Assembly (NCBI RefSeq): GCF_042242105.1
Contig: NC_092035.1
Coordinates: 12,247,477-12,311,476, forward strand
Reading direction: 5' to 3'
Origin: Pempheris klunzingeri
Lineage: Eukaryota; Chordata; Actinopteri; Acropomatiformes; Pempheridae
Length of the DNA: 64,000 bases
The translations under genes were made by a program, and so were the position numbers. Positions 43,593-55,616 of this stretch are shown piece after piece. The notes beneath the pieces were generated by a model. It had not been told where the DNA came from. It did no database searches and saw only the letters and a list, made by a program, of their open reading frames with translations. Each line of letters opens with the position of its first letter. Position 1 is the stretch's first letter.

Positions 43593-46542
43593 TTTTTGCA
43601 TTCAAGTACAAATGGAAGCTACAAAGTCTGCATTTAGTGTTGGCCTCAGTCAGGTTTTTATGAATCAGTTTTCATTGTACCCTTCTTTAATGTGCCTTTT
43701 AACAACAAGTTAAACGAGCAACCTCGTGACTCCTGCATAAGAGCCTCTGAGGAGTGCTTAAATGCAGCATTAGGCCTGCTTTAATGAGATGAATGAACAG
43801 AGATTGTCAGCTCAGCCAACACCACCCACATTACTATTATTATTATTGCACAAAGAGGCTTTATGTGGTGGACTAGTTTTGTGCTGGAATTCTCAGTTGA
43901 CAGTAGATATCACTCTATAAACCATTCCTGCTGTGAGTCATCCCCTTAATGATTTTCCTGGAGTCATGATGGATGACTCTGTTCTACCCTGTAGAGATAC
44001 AGTAGATGAAAGATAAAATGTTAATTGTATAACAGACTAATAAGAATAAATGCCTCTGTATCATATGCAGGGACCAAATGTCAGCTGGGTCGATTTGGGT
44101 GTCAAATATTAATTCTTCCTCCCAGGGATATGGGGTGGCTGTTTAGTTTTTCAGGCTGAGAAGGAGCAGACTGGTACAGCTGGCATTACCTAAACAGAAA
44201 CCAGATCTCTCCTATCAGTCTTTCCATTTATCTCTCCTTCACTCTCTCACTGTCTCTGTATCCCCCTCCCTTTCCATTTCTATTCATCTCATCCATCTCA
44301 ACGTAGTTTTCTGTCATTTTTTACCTCCCCCTTTTCCGTGTATCTCACAGCTGTCTTCATTTTGCTTTCATTTCACTGTAACATTTGCAGTTCTTCCAAG
44401 ATAAGAACAAATGCTACCGTTTGCTTATGAGTAATAAACAGAAAGTACAGCTGAGGCTGATGGGAATGTAATTCATTTTGAATTTATCACCAGTTATTCC
44501 AATCCGTCTTGATAGGGACATGAATGTCTGCACCAACTTTCATGGCAATCCATCCTGAAGTTCTTGAGACATTTCATTCGAAAGCCCAGATGTCATCCTC
44601 ATAGTGGCAATAGATGATAAGTTAGGGGATCACTGAAGTGAATAGGATTCATCCTCTGAGGACCATGAATCTCAACCAAATGCCATCAGTCCATCCAGTA
44701 GCAGGAAGAGACATATTTCAGTCTGCACCAAAGTGTTGGACCAACCACACTTTTTTAGTGTTTGAGACACAACTATAGCTACAGCTATTGTGCAATTTCA
44801 GTAAGGAAAAACAAAGTCTGCTATTGATTTAAATTGAGTTACTCCAATTCAGTGTTTCACTCATTGTTGAAGTGGTTTTTAAAATGAAACAATTTGTGGT
44901 AATACTTTTTCCGGCAAATAACTTCCAATAATTCAATAGTAGTAGTTGTAATTTTACACTGGATGATGGATTCTTCTGTCTCTCTCTCTTTCAAAGTCTT
45001 CCCTGGTTTCCTCTTTTCTCTTTCTGTCTGCTTTGTGTTGTTAAGTGATCACATGACATGAGGTAATCGCTGTGGGACTATGAGGTCACGATGGACGAAT
45101 GACCGTTAGATACTGCTGGCACACAGACACACGCACATGCACACACCCATGCATTTGTCACTCAGTCTGTCTTCCAGTGTAAACATCTTATGTCTGAAGC
45201 TATTCTTTTAAACAGTTGATAAATGGCCAGTTCCATTCATATTATGCCAAAGACATTTTTGATAACGCTTTTAACTCCACCGTGTACACACTTTGACAGA
45301 AGAACCCATATTCACAAGTCATTCAATAGAACTTGAAGCCGAACACCAGATAGTTTCCCGGTTGGCTTGTAAACAGGATTTACAGGAAAGCCAACACTTG
45401 AAACCAAAGCAAATCACGTCGTTTACAGAGAACTGTGCCAATAGTATTATTTCAAATTACGTCACAGAAAACGGCATGGTTAACTCACCTGGTAAAAACC
45501 CTCTTTGTAATCTGTCCAAGCATTTTGATACTGTCGATCATGATATTTAGCTAAATAAGCTGCTCTACAGTTCATATATACTTATATATATATATATTTT
45601 CAATTGAATATTGCAATGTTCATTTTTATGCTGATGACACCATCTTGTATGCAGCATACAGGTTCTAACACGTTGAAGAGGTTACAGTCTGCTTTGACCA
45701 TCTCTTTGATTAGTTTAAAGCTTCTTCTAGACTCCAAAAAGACAAGTTTTTACATTTCACAAGACCACAGAACTTCTCTGTTCTATACTGTGAATGTAAA
45801 ATGGATGGATACAAATTTTTGGCACGACAGAAGACTGAAAAAAAGCTCGTTTCTCCTTAGAAAATAGAAAAACCACCATACAACCATCATACACTAACCG
45901 CTCTACACTAGATTATATATTATATACATTCTGCGTGTCCGTGCTGTTGCCACTACCCTTAAACCACTGGATGGTTCGCAGTATGACTGAATTGATCTTG
46001 TGAACACATATATTGTTTGTCAGTTCTGTCTCGTAAATTAGTTCTTCAACTTGTGGAGACATCCTGTATAAACAGAGCTTTACTAGCTTAGCCAACAGCA
46101 TTCTTCCAAATGATATTCTCTCATTTGGTGTTGTGATGATGGTTGACAGGTCTGTCTCCAAATCTCCCTTAGTTGTTCAGGTGGGTTAAGATCCATTGAC
46201 TTTTTTCATCCCCAATGTGCCAATGTGGGGCGCCAAATGTAAAAATTTGGTGACAATTTTCTGCTTGATATATTTTGAATATTTGGCTCACATTTGTACT
46301 TTAATTTGTCTCTTGATTGTAATCAATAGGAGACACTTAAATTAGTAGTAGTTTTGTCTAAAGCCAAGCCGAGAAATGGTACAGCAATATGTTAGTGCAG
46401 CAAATGTTTTTAGAGATGATGGAGAAATGAAATGTCTCACCTCAGTGCCCATGTCTCCAGTTTGGTAGTAGTCTGTATAATCTTGTCCTGAGCACAAATT
46501 GCTGATATTAAGAATCCATAGGAGCAATGCTGGTATCCACAT
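37508..46542 (-). CDS. vegfd: VEGF-C/VEGF-D family growth factor, probably vegfd
   Basis: A secreted ligand for VEGFR-2/3-type receptors acting in lymph and blood vessel growth. Coding exons from 5' to 3' on the minus strand: 46542-46441, 43271-43019, 42886-42696, 42249-42119, 42018-41915, 40559-40425, 39968-39767, 37619-37508; all in phase, 409 aa. Order of parts: signal peptide (MWIPALLLWILN), N-terminal propeptide with VDQLLQILYPEY, the cystine-knot VEGF domain (PREVCVEV, RCGGCCNNE, VNHTSCECLSK), then HSIIRRA and Cys-rich C-terminal repeats of the C-x10-C-x-C type, ending CIPNYMRPEWN. The long C-terminal propeptide separates VEGF-C/D from other VEGFs. Length (human C 419, D 354) and the CYRLPC...IPNYM end recall VEGF-C, but the VEGF domain is too diverged for vegfc, which is highly conserved in fish; hence vegfd is preferred without being proven. 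An in-frame ATG farther upstream (near 46701) was not chosen because it would bury the signal peptide. Confidence 0.85.
39330..39355 (+). repeat. Poly(A) run in growth-factor intron 7
   Basis: 26 consecutive A residues. No LINE or SINE body was recognised upstream, so it is listed only as a homopolymer. Confidence 0.9.
43549..43589. repeat. (CA)n microsatellite in growth-factor intron 1
   Basis: About 20 uninterrupted CA dinucleotides. Shorter AC runs occur near 42020-42038 and in other introns. Confidence 0.95.
44510..44750. repeat. Dispersed fish repeat in growth-factor intron 1
   Basis: 'gcaccaactttcatggcaat' followed by 'ccatcctgaagttcttgaga' and, further on, 'ggattcatcctctgaggacc' and 'ttcagtctgcaccaaagtg' is the wording of a very common fish interspersed repeat (usually 'caaatttcatggcaatccat'). 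Noncoding; degenerate. Confidence 0.6.
45290..45870 (+). mobile_element. Degenerate LINE reverse-transcriptase fragment in growth-factor intron 1
   Basis: Two RT motifs are visible in different frames: FDTVDHD near 45522-45546 (motif A region, usually AFDTVDH) and FYADDTILYA near 45620-45652 (motif C with the catalytic YADD). They are separated by only about 75 bases including a TA-repeat, where an intact LINE has roughly 250 or more, so the segment between is deleted. Stops and frameshifts elsewhere show it is dead. It lies opposite to the host gene's transcription. Confidence 0.65.
46195..46245 (-). other. Primer-binding-site-like sequence, possible LTR edge
   Basis: On the minus strand the sequence reads ...TACATTTGGCGCCCCACATTGG. 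TGGCGCC is the start of a lysine-tRNA type primer binding site, and a similar TTTGGCG junction occurs at 62640-62662. No retroviral reading frame was recognised next to it; the adjacent minus-strand frame (46161-45913) has no similarity I can name. It may be an LTR remnant or chance. Confidence 0.3.
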
Positions 46543-46559
46543 AGTGAGGAGATGGAGAA

Positions 46560-49500
46560 GAGAGGAGATATCAGGACAGAGGAGGAGGAGAAAGTCAGTG
46601 AATTCAAAGCTGGATATAAAGAAAGAAAGAAAAGGAGGAGGAGAGGAAGTTGGAGGAGTCTGAGGTGAGGAGGAGGAAAAGGAGGAGCAGAAGGGTGTCA
46701 CAGACTCAGCAGGTATCTCTTTGCTCCTCTCTTCATTCTATCCCGGGACGAAGTTGCTCTTCCGGCGCAGGTTGTTTGAAATTGGGAAGCCAGCTGAATA
46801 AAACATGATGAGGAAATCGTCTGCTCTACTTTGGCTCAAACACACCTCCTTTTTCTTTTGCCTTTCACTTCAGTTGAAGTCTCTCCTCTCGTCCTGCCGC
46901 GTCTCCATTCTCACTGCGTTTTAGCTAGATGTCAGGTGTTGACTTCCCCAAGTCAGTGTTTGTCTCTGTTTGCTGTTTTCTCTCTTGGTGTCTTTCTTGA
47001 CCTTCAACTCGAATTATCCCTCAATCCCCGTCCTTTAATGCGTTGACCGCGTACGTCCCTTTTGTTCCAGCCTTGGTCGTCGGTCTCTTCTGCTCGTCCT
47101 TCACACTTGTGCACCTCCAGGCTTTTTTTTTAATCTATATTTTCCCTTCTGTTCACCCGACAGCTGTGCTCTACCCTCCCTCTCTCCCTCCCTCCCTGTC
47201 TCTCTCTCAGATTATTGCTGCCTCTTTATCTGTCTCCTGTTTCCTCCTCAGAAACCTCAGGGGCAAAGCTCTGCCTGTCTCTCTCTGGACTTTTTTTTTT
47301 TGCTGCTTTCTAAATCTGTCGAAACTTTTTCTGTCAGGCTGCTTGATCCTTAGAAAAGCATCAAAGAGAAAGAGAGTGGAAAAAAAAAGAGAAGAACTTA
47401 TTCCAAATCCGGTTCCCAAATGAAGGAAAGGAGGAGATTTAAAAATAAAAAAAAGTCCAGCTTTTGGTATTAAGTTCTTGTCCAACTAGAGTGAATGTGC
47501 GTCCTGCTCATAGACATCCTGCTGGAGTGAATGAGAAAAAATACCAGAATGGAGGGATTGTATCTTGTGGGCGGAGTGAGGGCTTTGAAAGAGATGATTC
47601 GTGCATTATAGCTGATTATACTGGCACACTCGCTTTTTTCTCCCCAGAAATTGCAGGCTTTACAGCGTGTAGAGAAGCAGACAGCGCCTTGGCGTTGACA
47701 CACTTTCTCCCAACACATGCCATCATCCTCTTTTTATGTGATTTAAATTCAGTGGTGAGGATATTTTTGCTTTATAACTTTTGTCCTCTCAGACAAAAAC
47801 AAGACAGGTTCAAGCATCAGTTACAGAATCACATTATTCTCCCACATTCCTTATCACTCTTTTCTTTCTCACATATTTGTTATCTTAACATCTTTGCCCC
47901 TCCATCTTTCTAATTCCTTGTAATGGGAGCAGCTGCCATTGAGACTTAAAAAATTGTGTGTGTTCGGTAGCAGCCAGCGGTGATGAATGTGTGAGTTGCT
48001 TAACTGCAGCTTTAAGTGCCTTTTTATGAGCTGCTAATACCTCTGCCGTCTCTCTCTCTGCTGGTTCTGCTTTATATCAGCTGCTCCAGTTCCCGCTGGT
48101 TTCTCTTCACCTCGGTAAGCACTATTGCTTTGTCGAGACAAGTACGTCTGTGTGCACGAGACGTAGAGAAACACTAGTAAAGCCGCAAAATTGGCGTCAC
48201 ACCTGCAGCACCAAACAGATTTTCTGCTTTCACTCCTTTGCACTTTATCAAGCTCCATCATTGTCTCTTCCCCTCCCCCTCTCATCTCTTTTCTTTCTCT
48301 CTCTGCCTCTGGTGGGTGCTAAAAATGAAAAACTTTACATACCTCCTTAACTATACTGCCCTAAGGCTGTGGGCATGTGTGTCTGTGTGTCATGAAGGAT
48401 GAGGAGGAGGAGGGGAAGGTAAGAAGAGGTGAACAGGAGAGGGAGCTCACATCTTTGTCTAAATTATGATCTTTTTTTTTTCCTCTCCTGAGGCAAAGGA
48501 GTTACCGACAACTGTAAAATAAATTAAGGAGAAGACAGACAGTCAGACGGAATAAGAAGAGGAAGGGAGAGACAGAAGGCCGCCGCCGACGAGGGAGAAA
48601 GAGGTGTGTCTGGGAAACGCTCGAATGAGAAAACATCCGATATTTGGGCCAGTCACTAGCAGCCTTTTCAAGGATTAAAGACGCACACCCCTGCACACAC
48701 ACACGCACACGGTGGCAAGTGTCTGCTTGCAGTACGCTTTATGTGTTGAAATCCACGCAACCATATTCCACATTCCAGTCATTGCTTTCTCCATTTCATC
48801 ATATGAGCTCACGGCATAGAATTAGAGGGAGCCTGTTCAGTTTGTAACTCCAGGCTTTATCCTTTCTGTGGCACCCACGAACCAAGAGGCTTGCTGATGT
48901 GTAAAAAGAGAAAACAAATCACCTGCCTCGTGGAAATGAACTCTGAATATGTATGAGTTAGCATTTACTTTATCTGTCTGAAGGATTAACGGCTTCCTCG
49001 GGGGCGTGATGGGGAGAATTTAAAGCCCCGATGAAATATTTATTGAGCATGATCCTCCGCAGAGGGTGAAAACAAACCAAACACAACTAAAACAGAAGCA
49101 AGAGTCAAGTTAGAAAAAGGCCAAAATAAGAGAAAAAGACAAACAGACATTTGTTTAGAAGAAATAAGTCTTTTCCTCCCTGTTCCATTGCTAAACTTAC
49201 ATCGTCTTGGGTGGCCCTCACCCTCAGGCCTAAAATGATTCTGTCAGACTGATAGTCGTAAAGTAAAACTGCTTCTAATACAGGAACACGTCTAGATGTG
49301 GGTGTGCAGCGCCTCTTGGAAAGTTTTAAGTAAAATCTTTTAGTGGAAGTGTTTCAAATAATGGAATCAGTTCTTAAAAGAGAGAAGTTTTGTTCAAGAT
49401 GTGGAACCACGAGAACTGCTTTACCGCACAGGAGTCTTTTTTCTCGTGAAATAGCTGCCACGCCTGTGACAGATGTACTGATGAAATCAAACTACTCTAA

Positions 49501-49920
49501 CTGAGACTTGCTGGTCTCAAACAATTGAAATATTGAAGGGAAATGGCTCAGCATAAGGTTCATATCAAAATTTACATCAGAATGATAATAGATAACAGAA
49601 ATGTTTGTGATAAATCATCTTTGCGAGAGGGTATAGTTGCAGTAGTTACGACAAGCTCATCACAGGAAGCGGTGCTTTTATGACAACTAGGAACTTGGAA
49701 ACTGTTTATGAATAACAAAAACCCATTTGAACGACCGCAGAGCACCAACTTAGAAGTCTGAACTGGAAGGGCAAGGCAAAATCACTGTTTTTGTCGATGG
49801 AGTCTGGTGGGTTTGAATAGCGTAATGTAATTTCTGGTTAAACCAAAAGGATCTCACAAGTCCATCCCCCGTAGGGATCCTTTTCATAATGTTGTCAGAC
49901 ACACAGAATAACAATCTGAG
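46560..49920. other. Intergenic region upstream of the growth-factor gene
   Basis: Contains the growth factor's 5' UTR and promoter somewhere next to 46543, which is flanked by AG-rich sequence on the plus strand. Long CT/GA-rich tracts (for example near 47170-47215 and 48270-48320) dominate. No conserved exon was seen in 3.3 kb; this may be the stretch where regulatory elements lie. Confidence 0.5.
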
Positions 49921-49939
49921 CCTGGTGAAAACAAGCACT

Positions 49940-49945
49940 TTTATT
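49940..49945 (-). terminator. stoml2: stoml2 polyadenylation signal
   Basis: TTTATT on the plus strand, i.e. AATAAA in the direction of stoml2, about 580 bases past its stop codon. It is the first such signal found after the stop. Confidence 0.55.
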
Positions 49946-50527
49946 GGACGTACTTTGAGTAGCTGCACTTGCTTCAAAGGATTATGTTGCAGCCACTGCA
50001 TTGCTTGTACCTTCCAGTCGTTTCTACCTCAAAATATGTATACATAGGGCCCAGGCTGAAAAAATAGACACATGTAGTTATCCTTTATGGTTTTGAACCA
50101 TACCCCAAACAATAACTGCTTTATGTCAAAGGACTGTATGCGCTATAGTAAAATATAACTGCTTTAAAAAAATATAGTAAATTATCATTATATGAAATTA
50201 TATTTCAAGCATGACAAACACGACTGTCGACATAGTATCACATTGAGCAAATGTCCACGTAAAGTTGATTGTTTTGTATGTGCAAAGAAAACATGTCCAC
50301 GTACAACACCTGACATTTGTGGTCAATTTTTTCTTTTTTCCCAGCCGTCCCCGCTCCGCATCGTCTCCGTTTATCGAGCACTGCTCGGCTGCCCCGGCAA
50401 TCTGTGCCCTTTGCGCCAGACAGCGAGGGAGTACACACAGCAGCGTCATTGTCCTCCATAATTGTGGAAAACTGCTTCTGCTTTTTTCAGCGTCTGCTGC
50501 AGTTTAGAGCGATAATGGCGTCCTTTG

Positions 50528-53426
50528 CTACTGAGATGATGCTGACTGGACTGGAGGCTTTTCATTGGGCTCCTCTGTCTTGGTCTTTATGGCCTCAACT
50601 TTTGGCCTCAATTTGGCCAGCGTGCTATAAATGGTCATGGCCTGAGGGCAGAACAACAGGATGCTAAGTGTTACCACAGATAGCAATAGTTAAGTAAGTG
50701 ATATTACACAATAAGGTGTATTGAAAATAATGGATGAGGTGGAGAGGAACAATACAAAATAATAATAATGATATAGTTTGTGAGCAAATTAAAGGCAAAT
50801 TAAGTTCCATGGCAGGTAGATCAGTATACCTGTGTGACCATGCCACTGACGTCAGCAGTGTTGGAGGGCAGAAGCACAGTGTTGGACTCTCTGGCGAGTT
50901 TGGAGAAAGCGGAGACGTACTGCTCGGCAACACTCAGCGAGGCGGCAGCATGTCCGTTCTACCAAGAGCACAACCAAAATTCTGGTTACTGTAAAATACT
51001 GTGAATATCGTGTCCTTTGAAGACAATAGAGGCCATAACATCTACTTTATACCTCTTCAGCCAGAGCCTCCGACAGCAGATGGATGGCCTTGGATTTGGC
51101 CTCTGCTTTGGCTAACACAGCTTGGGCCTCACCTAAACACAACACAGCATGACAATTTAAAAGAAAACTAGATTTGTTTTGGATTCACAGTATATTGGAG
51201 GCTTTAGACGTCCCTTTTCCTCATTCCTCTTAATTCGCTTGCTCTCCAATGTGCTTTCAATTTGTCAGTAAGCGCGTTTGATTTGTTTAAAGTCTGAGTC
51301 GTGAGATCCTAGTGTAGTGTTGTAACACAGTCTGCAGGCGCGTAATTAAATGCTTTGTGGATTTAGCGTAATGACGGCCTGAGTCCTGCGTTAACAAGAC
51401 CTTCAATTACATATGTGATCACACGATTCGTGCATGTAACTGAGTCGATGGAAAAATCCCACTTAAACAGATGTTTCTTTAAGACAAAAGGGAAATACAC
51501 CGACCGGCCGCTTTGTTTATGTACTCGGCTTTCTCTCCCTCTGAAGCCAGGATTTGAGCTCGTTTATAACCCTCTGCGATGTTGATGGCCGCCTCCCGGG
51601 TCCCCTCAGACTCCAGCACTATGGCTCTCTTCCTCCGCTCAGCCTCCACCTACACAGACAACAAAGAGGGATGCTGAATATTTCTCCTCCAGGGAAACAA
51701 AATCATCCTAAAACCAACCAGTGGCTGGGTGCGACATGTCTCAGAACCTTGTGTGTAGTAACTGTCAGTGTTGAAATGACAGTCACGGTTGTGTGTGTGT
51801 GTGTGTGTTTGTTGTGTTACCTGCATCTGCATTGATTCTTTAACACGAGGCGGAAGTTGTATGTCTTTTATCTCATAGCGCAGGCAGCGGATGCCCCACT
51901 CGTCTGACGCCTGGTTGATGGAGTGGACGATGTTGGAATTAAGATGCTCCCTTTCCTTCAAAAACCAGAAAAGCAGCAGGTTTCAGGTACTTCCCTCGTT
52001 GCTATGCAATACACACCAAGCAGTGCAGAGGTTTCTTACCCTGAACAATCTATCCATGGCTAGTTTACCCAGTTCTGAACGCATTGTGGTTTGTGCAAGC
52101 TGAGTCACAGCATATTCTGGATCTTGTACACCATAACTTGCCTGTAGGGAGACAAAACGAATCAATCTCTAAGTGGATCAGGTCATGAATGAGAACATAA
52201 CAGGCGCCACCTGCTGGCAAAATCAGAGAGCTCCTGGATTACTGCAAACCAGTGATCATACAACAGATTTTTACAAGTCACTCTGTCACTTCAATCTCAG
52301 ATTAATTTAACTGTACTTAGTAATAGTCAGGTATGTGTTAGGGTTTGAACTGAATTTTTGATGGATTATTTTACATGACTGTGATTCAAATGTTCCTACA
52401 GTGATTTTTTATTACACACATTGTACAGTTATTTCCAGTTATTTGGCAGTTGTTAGTCCAGATACATAATAACTAGGAAAGAACACATGCTAGTACTTAT
52501 ATATATATATATACTTAAATAAATATATATATATACTTAAATAAATATATAGTAAATATTGCCAGCGTACCTTGAAAGGATCTGTGATTCTTAAATAAAG
52601 GACTCCATCAATTAGCAGAGTCACATTATCTGTGTAAGGGCAAAGAATATCAGTTCAGTCAGCTGTTTAGATGGTTAACTAAACCACCAATAAGCACAAT
52701 TTTCAAATGTCATCACTTTCTCCCATTATGAAAAAAAAAAAACCTACCCAGGGAGACAGCTGACTGTTCAGGGATGTCAATGACAATCTCTTTGAGGCTT
52801 TGCACATAACGAATTTGGTCCAGAATGGGAATGAGGAAGTTCAGTCCCTGTAATAAAAGGACAAAACAAGTGGGTTAAATGTGCAGGTGCTCCATCCATC
52901 CATTCATTCATTCACTCATCTGCATAAATGAACTGTGGTCAAACAGAGAGAGAAATTAGTGTCTTATTGCAGGTTTGGCAGAAAAGATTCACCGGCTGTA
53001 GGATCCGGTGAAAGCGCCCCATCCTCTGGACCACCCAGGCCTCCTGCTGCGGCACAAACAGGACTACGGTGTTCATGGGCAGGCGCGAGGCCCATCGCCG
53101 CTGCTGGGCTGGAGACACCCACGAGTAAGGCACGGTCCCCTGGGAGCTCTGCAGAGACACGGACACCTCAGCTCACCTGTCTCACCGTTTGCCCACAACA
53201 CGGTAACACGGCCTGCTTATGTGTCAAAGTTAACTAATATAAATGCACATACGAGAGACTTGAATGCAAAGTGTTACCAGTAAGCACAACAAAGATGAAG
53301 TTTGGGAACATTAGCAGGAGGTTAGCCTCGCTGTTAGCCTCGCTGTTAGCTAGCTCATTAGTGCTCATTAAACAGCGTCTTTACCTTAAAAACGGCGCCG
53401 CCAGCCCGACACAAGGTGCGCAACAT
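50528..53426 (-). CDS. stoml2: Stomatin-like protein 2, mitochondrial (SLP-2)
   Basis: SLP-2 sits on the inner mitochondrial membrane, binds cardiolipin and prohibitins, and organises respiratory and protease complexes. Ten exons, 5' to 3' on the minus strand: 53426-53385, 53148-52993, 52847-52748, 52629-52571, 52141-52040, 51955-51821, 51649-51505, 51132-51053, 50958-50830, 50641-50528; 353 aa (human 356). The N-terminus is basic (MLRTLCRAGGAVFK, later AQQRRWASR), as expected of a mitochondrial presequence. The SPFH/band-7 domain follows from PMNTVVLFVPQQEAWVV through YGVQDPEYAVTQLAQTTMRS and WGIRCLRYEIKDI, then an Ala/Glu-rich coiled coil (VEAERRKRA ... AVLAKAEAKSKA) and YVSAFSKLARESNTVLLPSN. 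The C-terminal 35 residues differ from mammals (ending PVQSASSQ). Start chosen because exon 1 opens with this ATG and is in phase with exon 2. Confidence 0.97.
52496..52553. repeat. TA-rich tandem repeat in stoml2 intron 4
   Basis: Two copies of about 22 bases, 'atatatatatacttaaataa', stand next to each other inside a TA run. Simple sequence only. Confidence 0.75.
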
Positions 53427-53429
53427 ATT

Positions 53430-55080
53430 TTAAATAAAAATAGCTGAATGACAGATTATACAGATGCTTTACAGCGTTAAAATAAAGTTAATTCATAGCA
53501 TTTCATATGTAACACGGTGTTAGCCATTACGTGTTACGCTGTAACCGCCCCCTACTGGCCTGGAGGACCGGACTGCATCCTCACTGGTTTACAGTGAGGA
53601 TGAGTAGGTTTTAATAGATTGTAAATAATCTATTTAATATATTTGTTATTGATTTGGATGCGATCCTGATGCTGTTTACAAGACTTTACTACGCTGATAC
53701 CTTTACAGATTTATACCCAGCAAATATCCATATATTTCTCATCTAGGCTCAATTCTTTGATTAAATGCAATTCAGTGATATTTATTGAAGTGAAACATAT
53801 AAAATCCTGCCTGGTCATTTTTTGTTTGCCATTTTAGATGTCATTTAGTAACCATTATCCAAACTGTTGGTTTGCAGACTTGCTTCATATAGACACATGG
53901 GAAAAGTCTGCTCTACTGTACTGTACTGTTCATGCAATACCACAAACTATATGTCTGTGACACAGGAGCTGGAGTTTCTCCCAATCATCAGAATGTGATC
54001 AGAGTGAATAAAAAAGGGGAAAACTAGGTTGCAAAATACTTGAAAAGAGGCAGCAAAGATCATCAGTAGTCTCCATTGCTAATAGTATAGTAACGCCCCC
54101 ATGTGGCCACAGTCAGAATGAGCACACCTTGTGATCATAAAGCAGGTTTTCTGAGATTTATCCATCAAGTGTGCTCTTGTTGAGCAAATCTGTCGTTCAC
54201 CTTGTTATTTATGCAATGATCTAATTTCTGTGCAGATTTCTATCTAAAGAATTGTAGTGTAAGAATCCCAACACTTTCCATTGGGAGACCAGCCTCGTTC
54301 TCACGTTTCCTTTTCAAATAACCGTCTCACTCAAAAGTTTTCTAACAGTTTTCTAATCATTGTGGTTTACAGGCCCGACCCACACCGACGTCTTGGCGTA
54401 GCTACCACATGGGTAAGTCCACAGAGACAAAGCCATAATTCAGAGTAGACGTATGAATATAGTATTATACTCAGTGATTTGCAGCAAGACAAGACACTGG
54501 TGCCATATTAAAGTTAACGAGACACGGCAGACGTGTCAAGGCTACATTCCAGTGCTGAATAATAGTGATAGTAATGCGAAAAGACTAAACCACACAGACT
54601 CTGCACAAACTGACGAAGTCTGTGAGGACCTGTGCGAAGCAAAGAAGTCTGTCATTCACAATTTGTATATTTATTACACTTTATCATAGTACTGTGACAA
54701 AAAGGGGAAAGATAAAAGTGTAAGAAATGCATTTGTATCCTGGAAAAGCTGAAATATGTAAATATGTCCCATTTGTCATTAAGACGCATTTTGGTGGATG
54801 TATGGCGTGTTTGCTTTTTTCTCTATATTTGCACGTGTAACAGTGTTTTGCTGTCAGTGTTGCATTCAAGGTGAACGTTTGCAGTGAGATGACAGGTTTA
54901 TGCGCTCAGCGTCGAGATGTGCATTGGTTCGAACAGCCCGTTTACGGCACGAGCGTGTGACAAAATGAGGAAGCGTCAGCCCGAGGGTCCCTTTAGCACT
55001 GCAGCCGAGCAGTCCGGTCTGTTTCCAAAAACATAAATCAGAGGGGTCACAGGAGTCAGCGTTTAGGTGTCCTTACATGT
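53430..55080. other. stoml2 upstream intergenic region
   Basis: The first 150 bases probably hold the stoml2 promoter. No exon, RNA gene or clear repeat was recognised beyond it. Confidence 0.5.
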
Positions 55081-55084
55081 TTAA

Positions 55085-55400
55085 CCAGAAGCAGCCCATA
55101 TACAGTGCTGCTCAAAAGTTTACGAACCCTACAGCGATGGTCAGATTTTTAGTAAAAAATACTAAAATAACCTTTTTTTTTAAAAAAAAAAAAGTTTTTT
55201 TAACTGTTTTTTCTCTTTTTTTCAAGGATAGAAAAAAATCAGAACAAAAGAAACACGAGGGGCAGTTCTTACTCCTTATTTTGCAAGTGGTTAACAAAGA
55301 GGCCCACATAGTCCGTTCATTCAGCTTCAAGCTCCTTAAACGCTGTCCATTTCCTCCATTTTTGATGAAAGGTAGACATTTTCAGCCCCAAGTGGTAAGT
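55085..55400. repeat. Probable dispersed repeat with T/A inverted tract
   Basis: 'gtgctgctcaaaagtttacg' followed by 'aaccctacagcgatggtcag' resembles wording that recurs in fish genomes. A T-run followed by an A-run near 55172-55193 can fold back on itself. Family unknown. Confidence 0.4.
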
Positions 55401-55616
55401 TAGTCTTTCCATGGTATAAATTTTTAATTTCTTTCTAATTTAAATGATTTTTTAATTGTTTCAAATGATTTAAAAGATTGGCCTTCAATGAGCATACAAA
55501 GAGCTGTCATTCCCCTTTCATTGCACCTTGTATCATCATCTATCATCTAGAGCCGCCGGTTGAAAACTAGGGCATTGAGAAGGCCACATCAAAAGTTTGA
55601 TGTCCTTTTCAAGCTT

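Noticed and set aside
45913-46161. 82-codon minus-strand frame in VEGF intron 1 as a gene
   Set aside because: No recognisable domain, located between a dead LINE fragment and a PBS-like site; most likely element debris.
46543-46701. Upstream in-frame ATG extending the VEGF N-terminus by about 53 residues
   Set aside because: The extension is low-complexity Ser/Pro/Phe and would place the signal peptide internally; the ATG at 46542 gives a normal signal peptide.
54360-54420. Possible first exon ('ccacatgggtaag') upstream of stoml2
   Set aside because: A lone ATG near a donor-like GTAAG, without conserved codons or a matching downstream exon.
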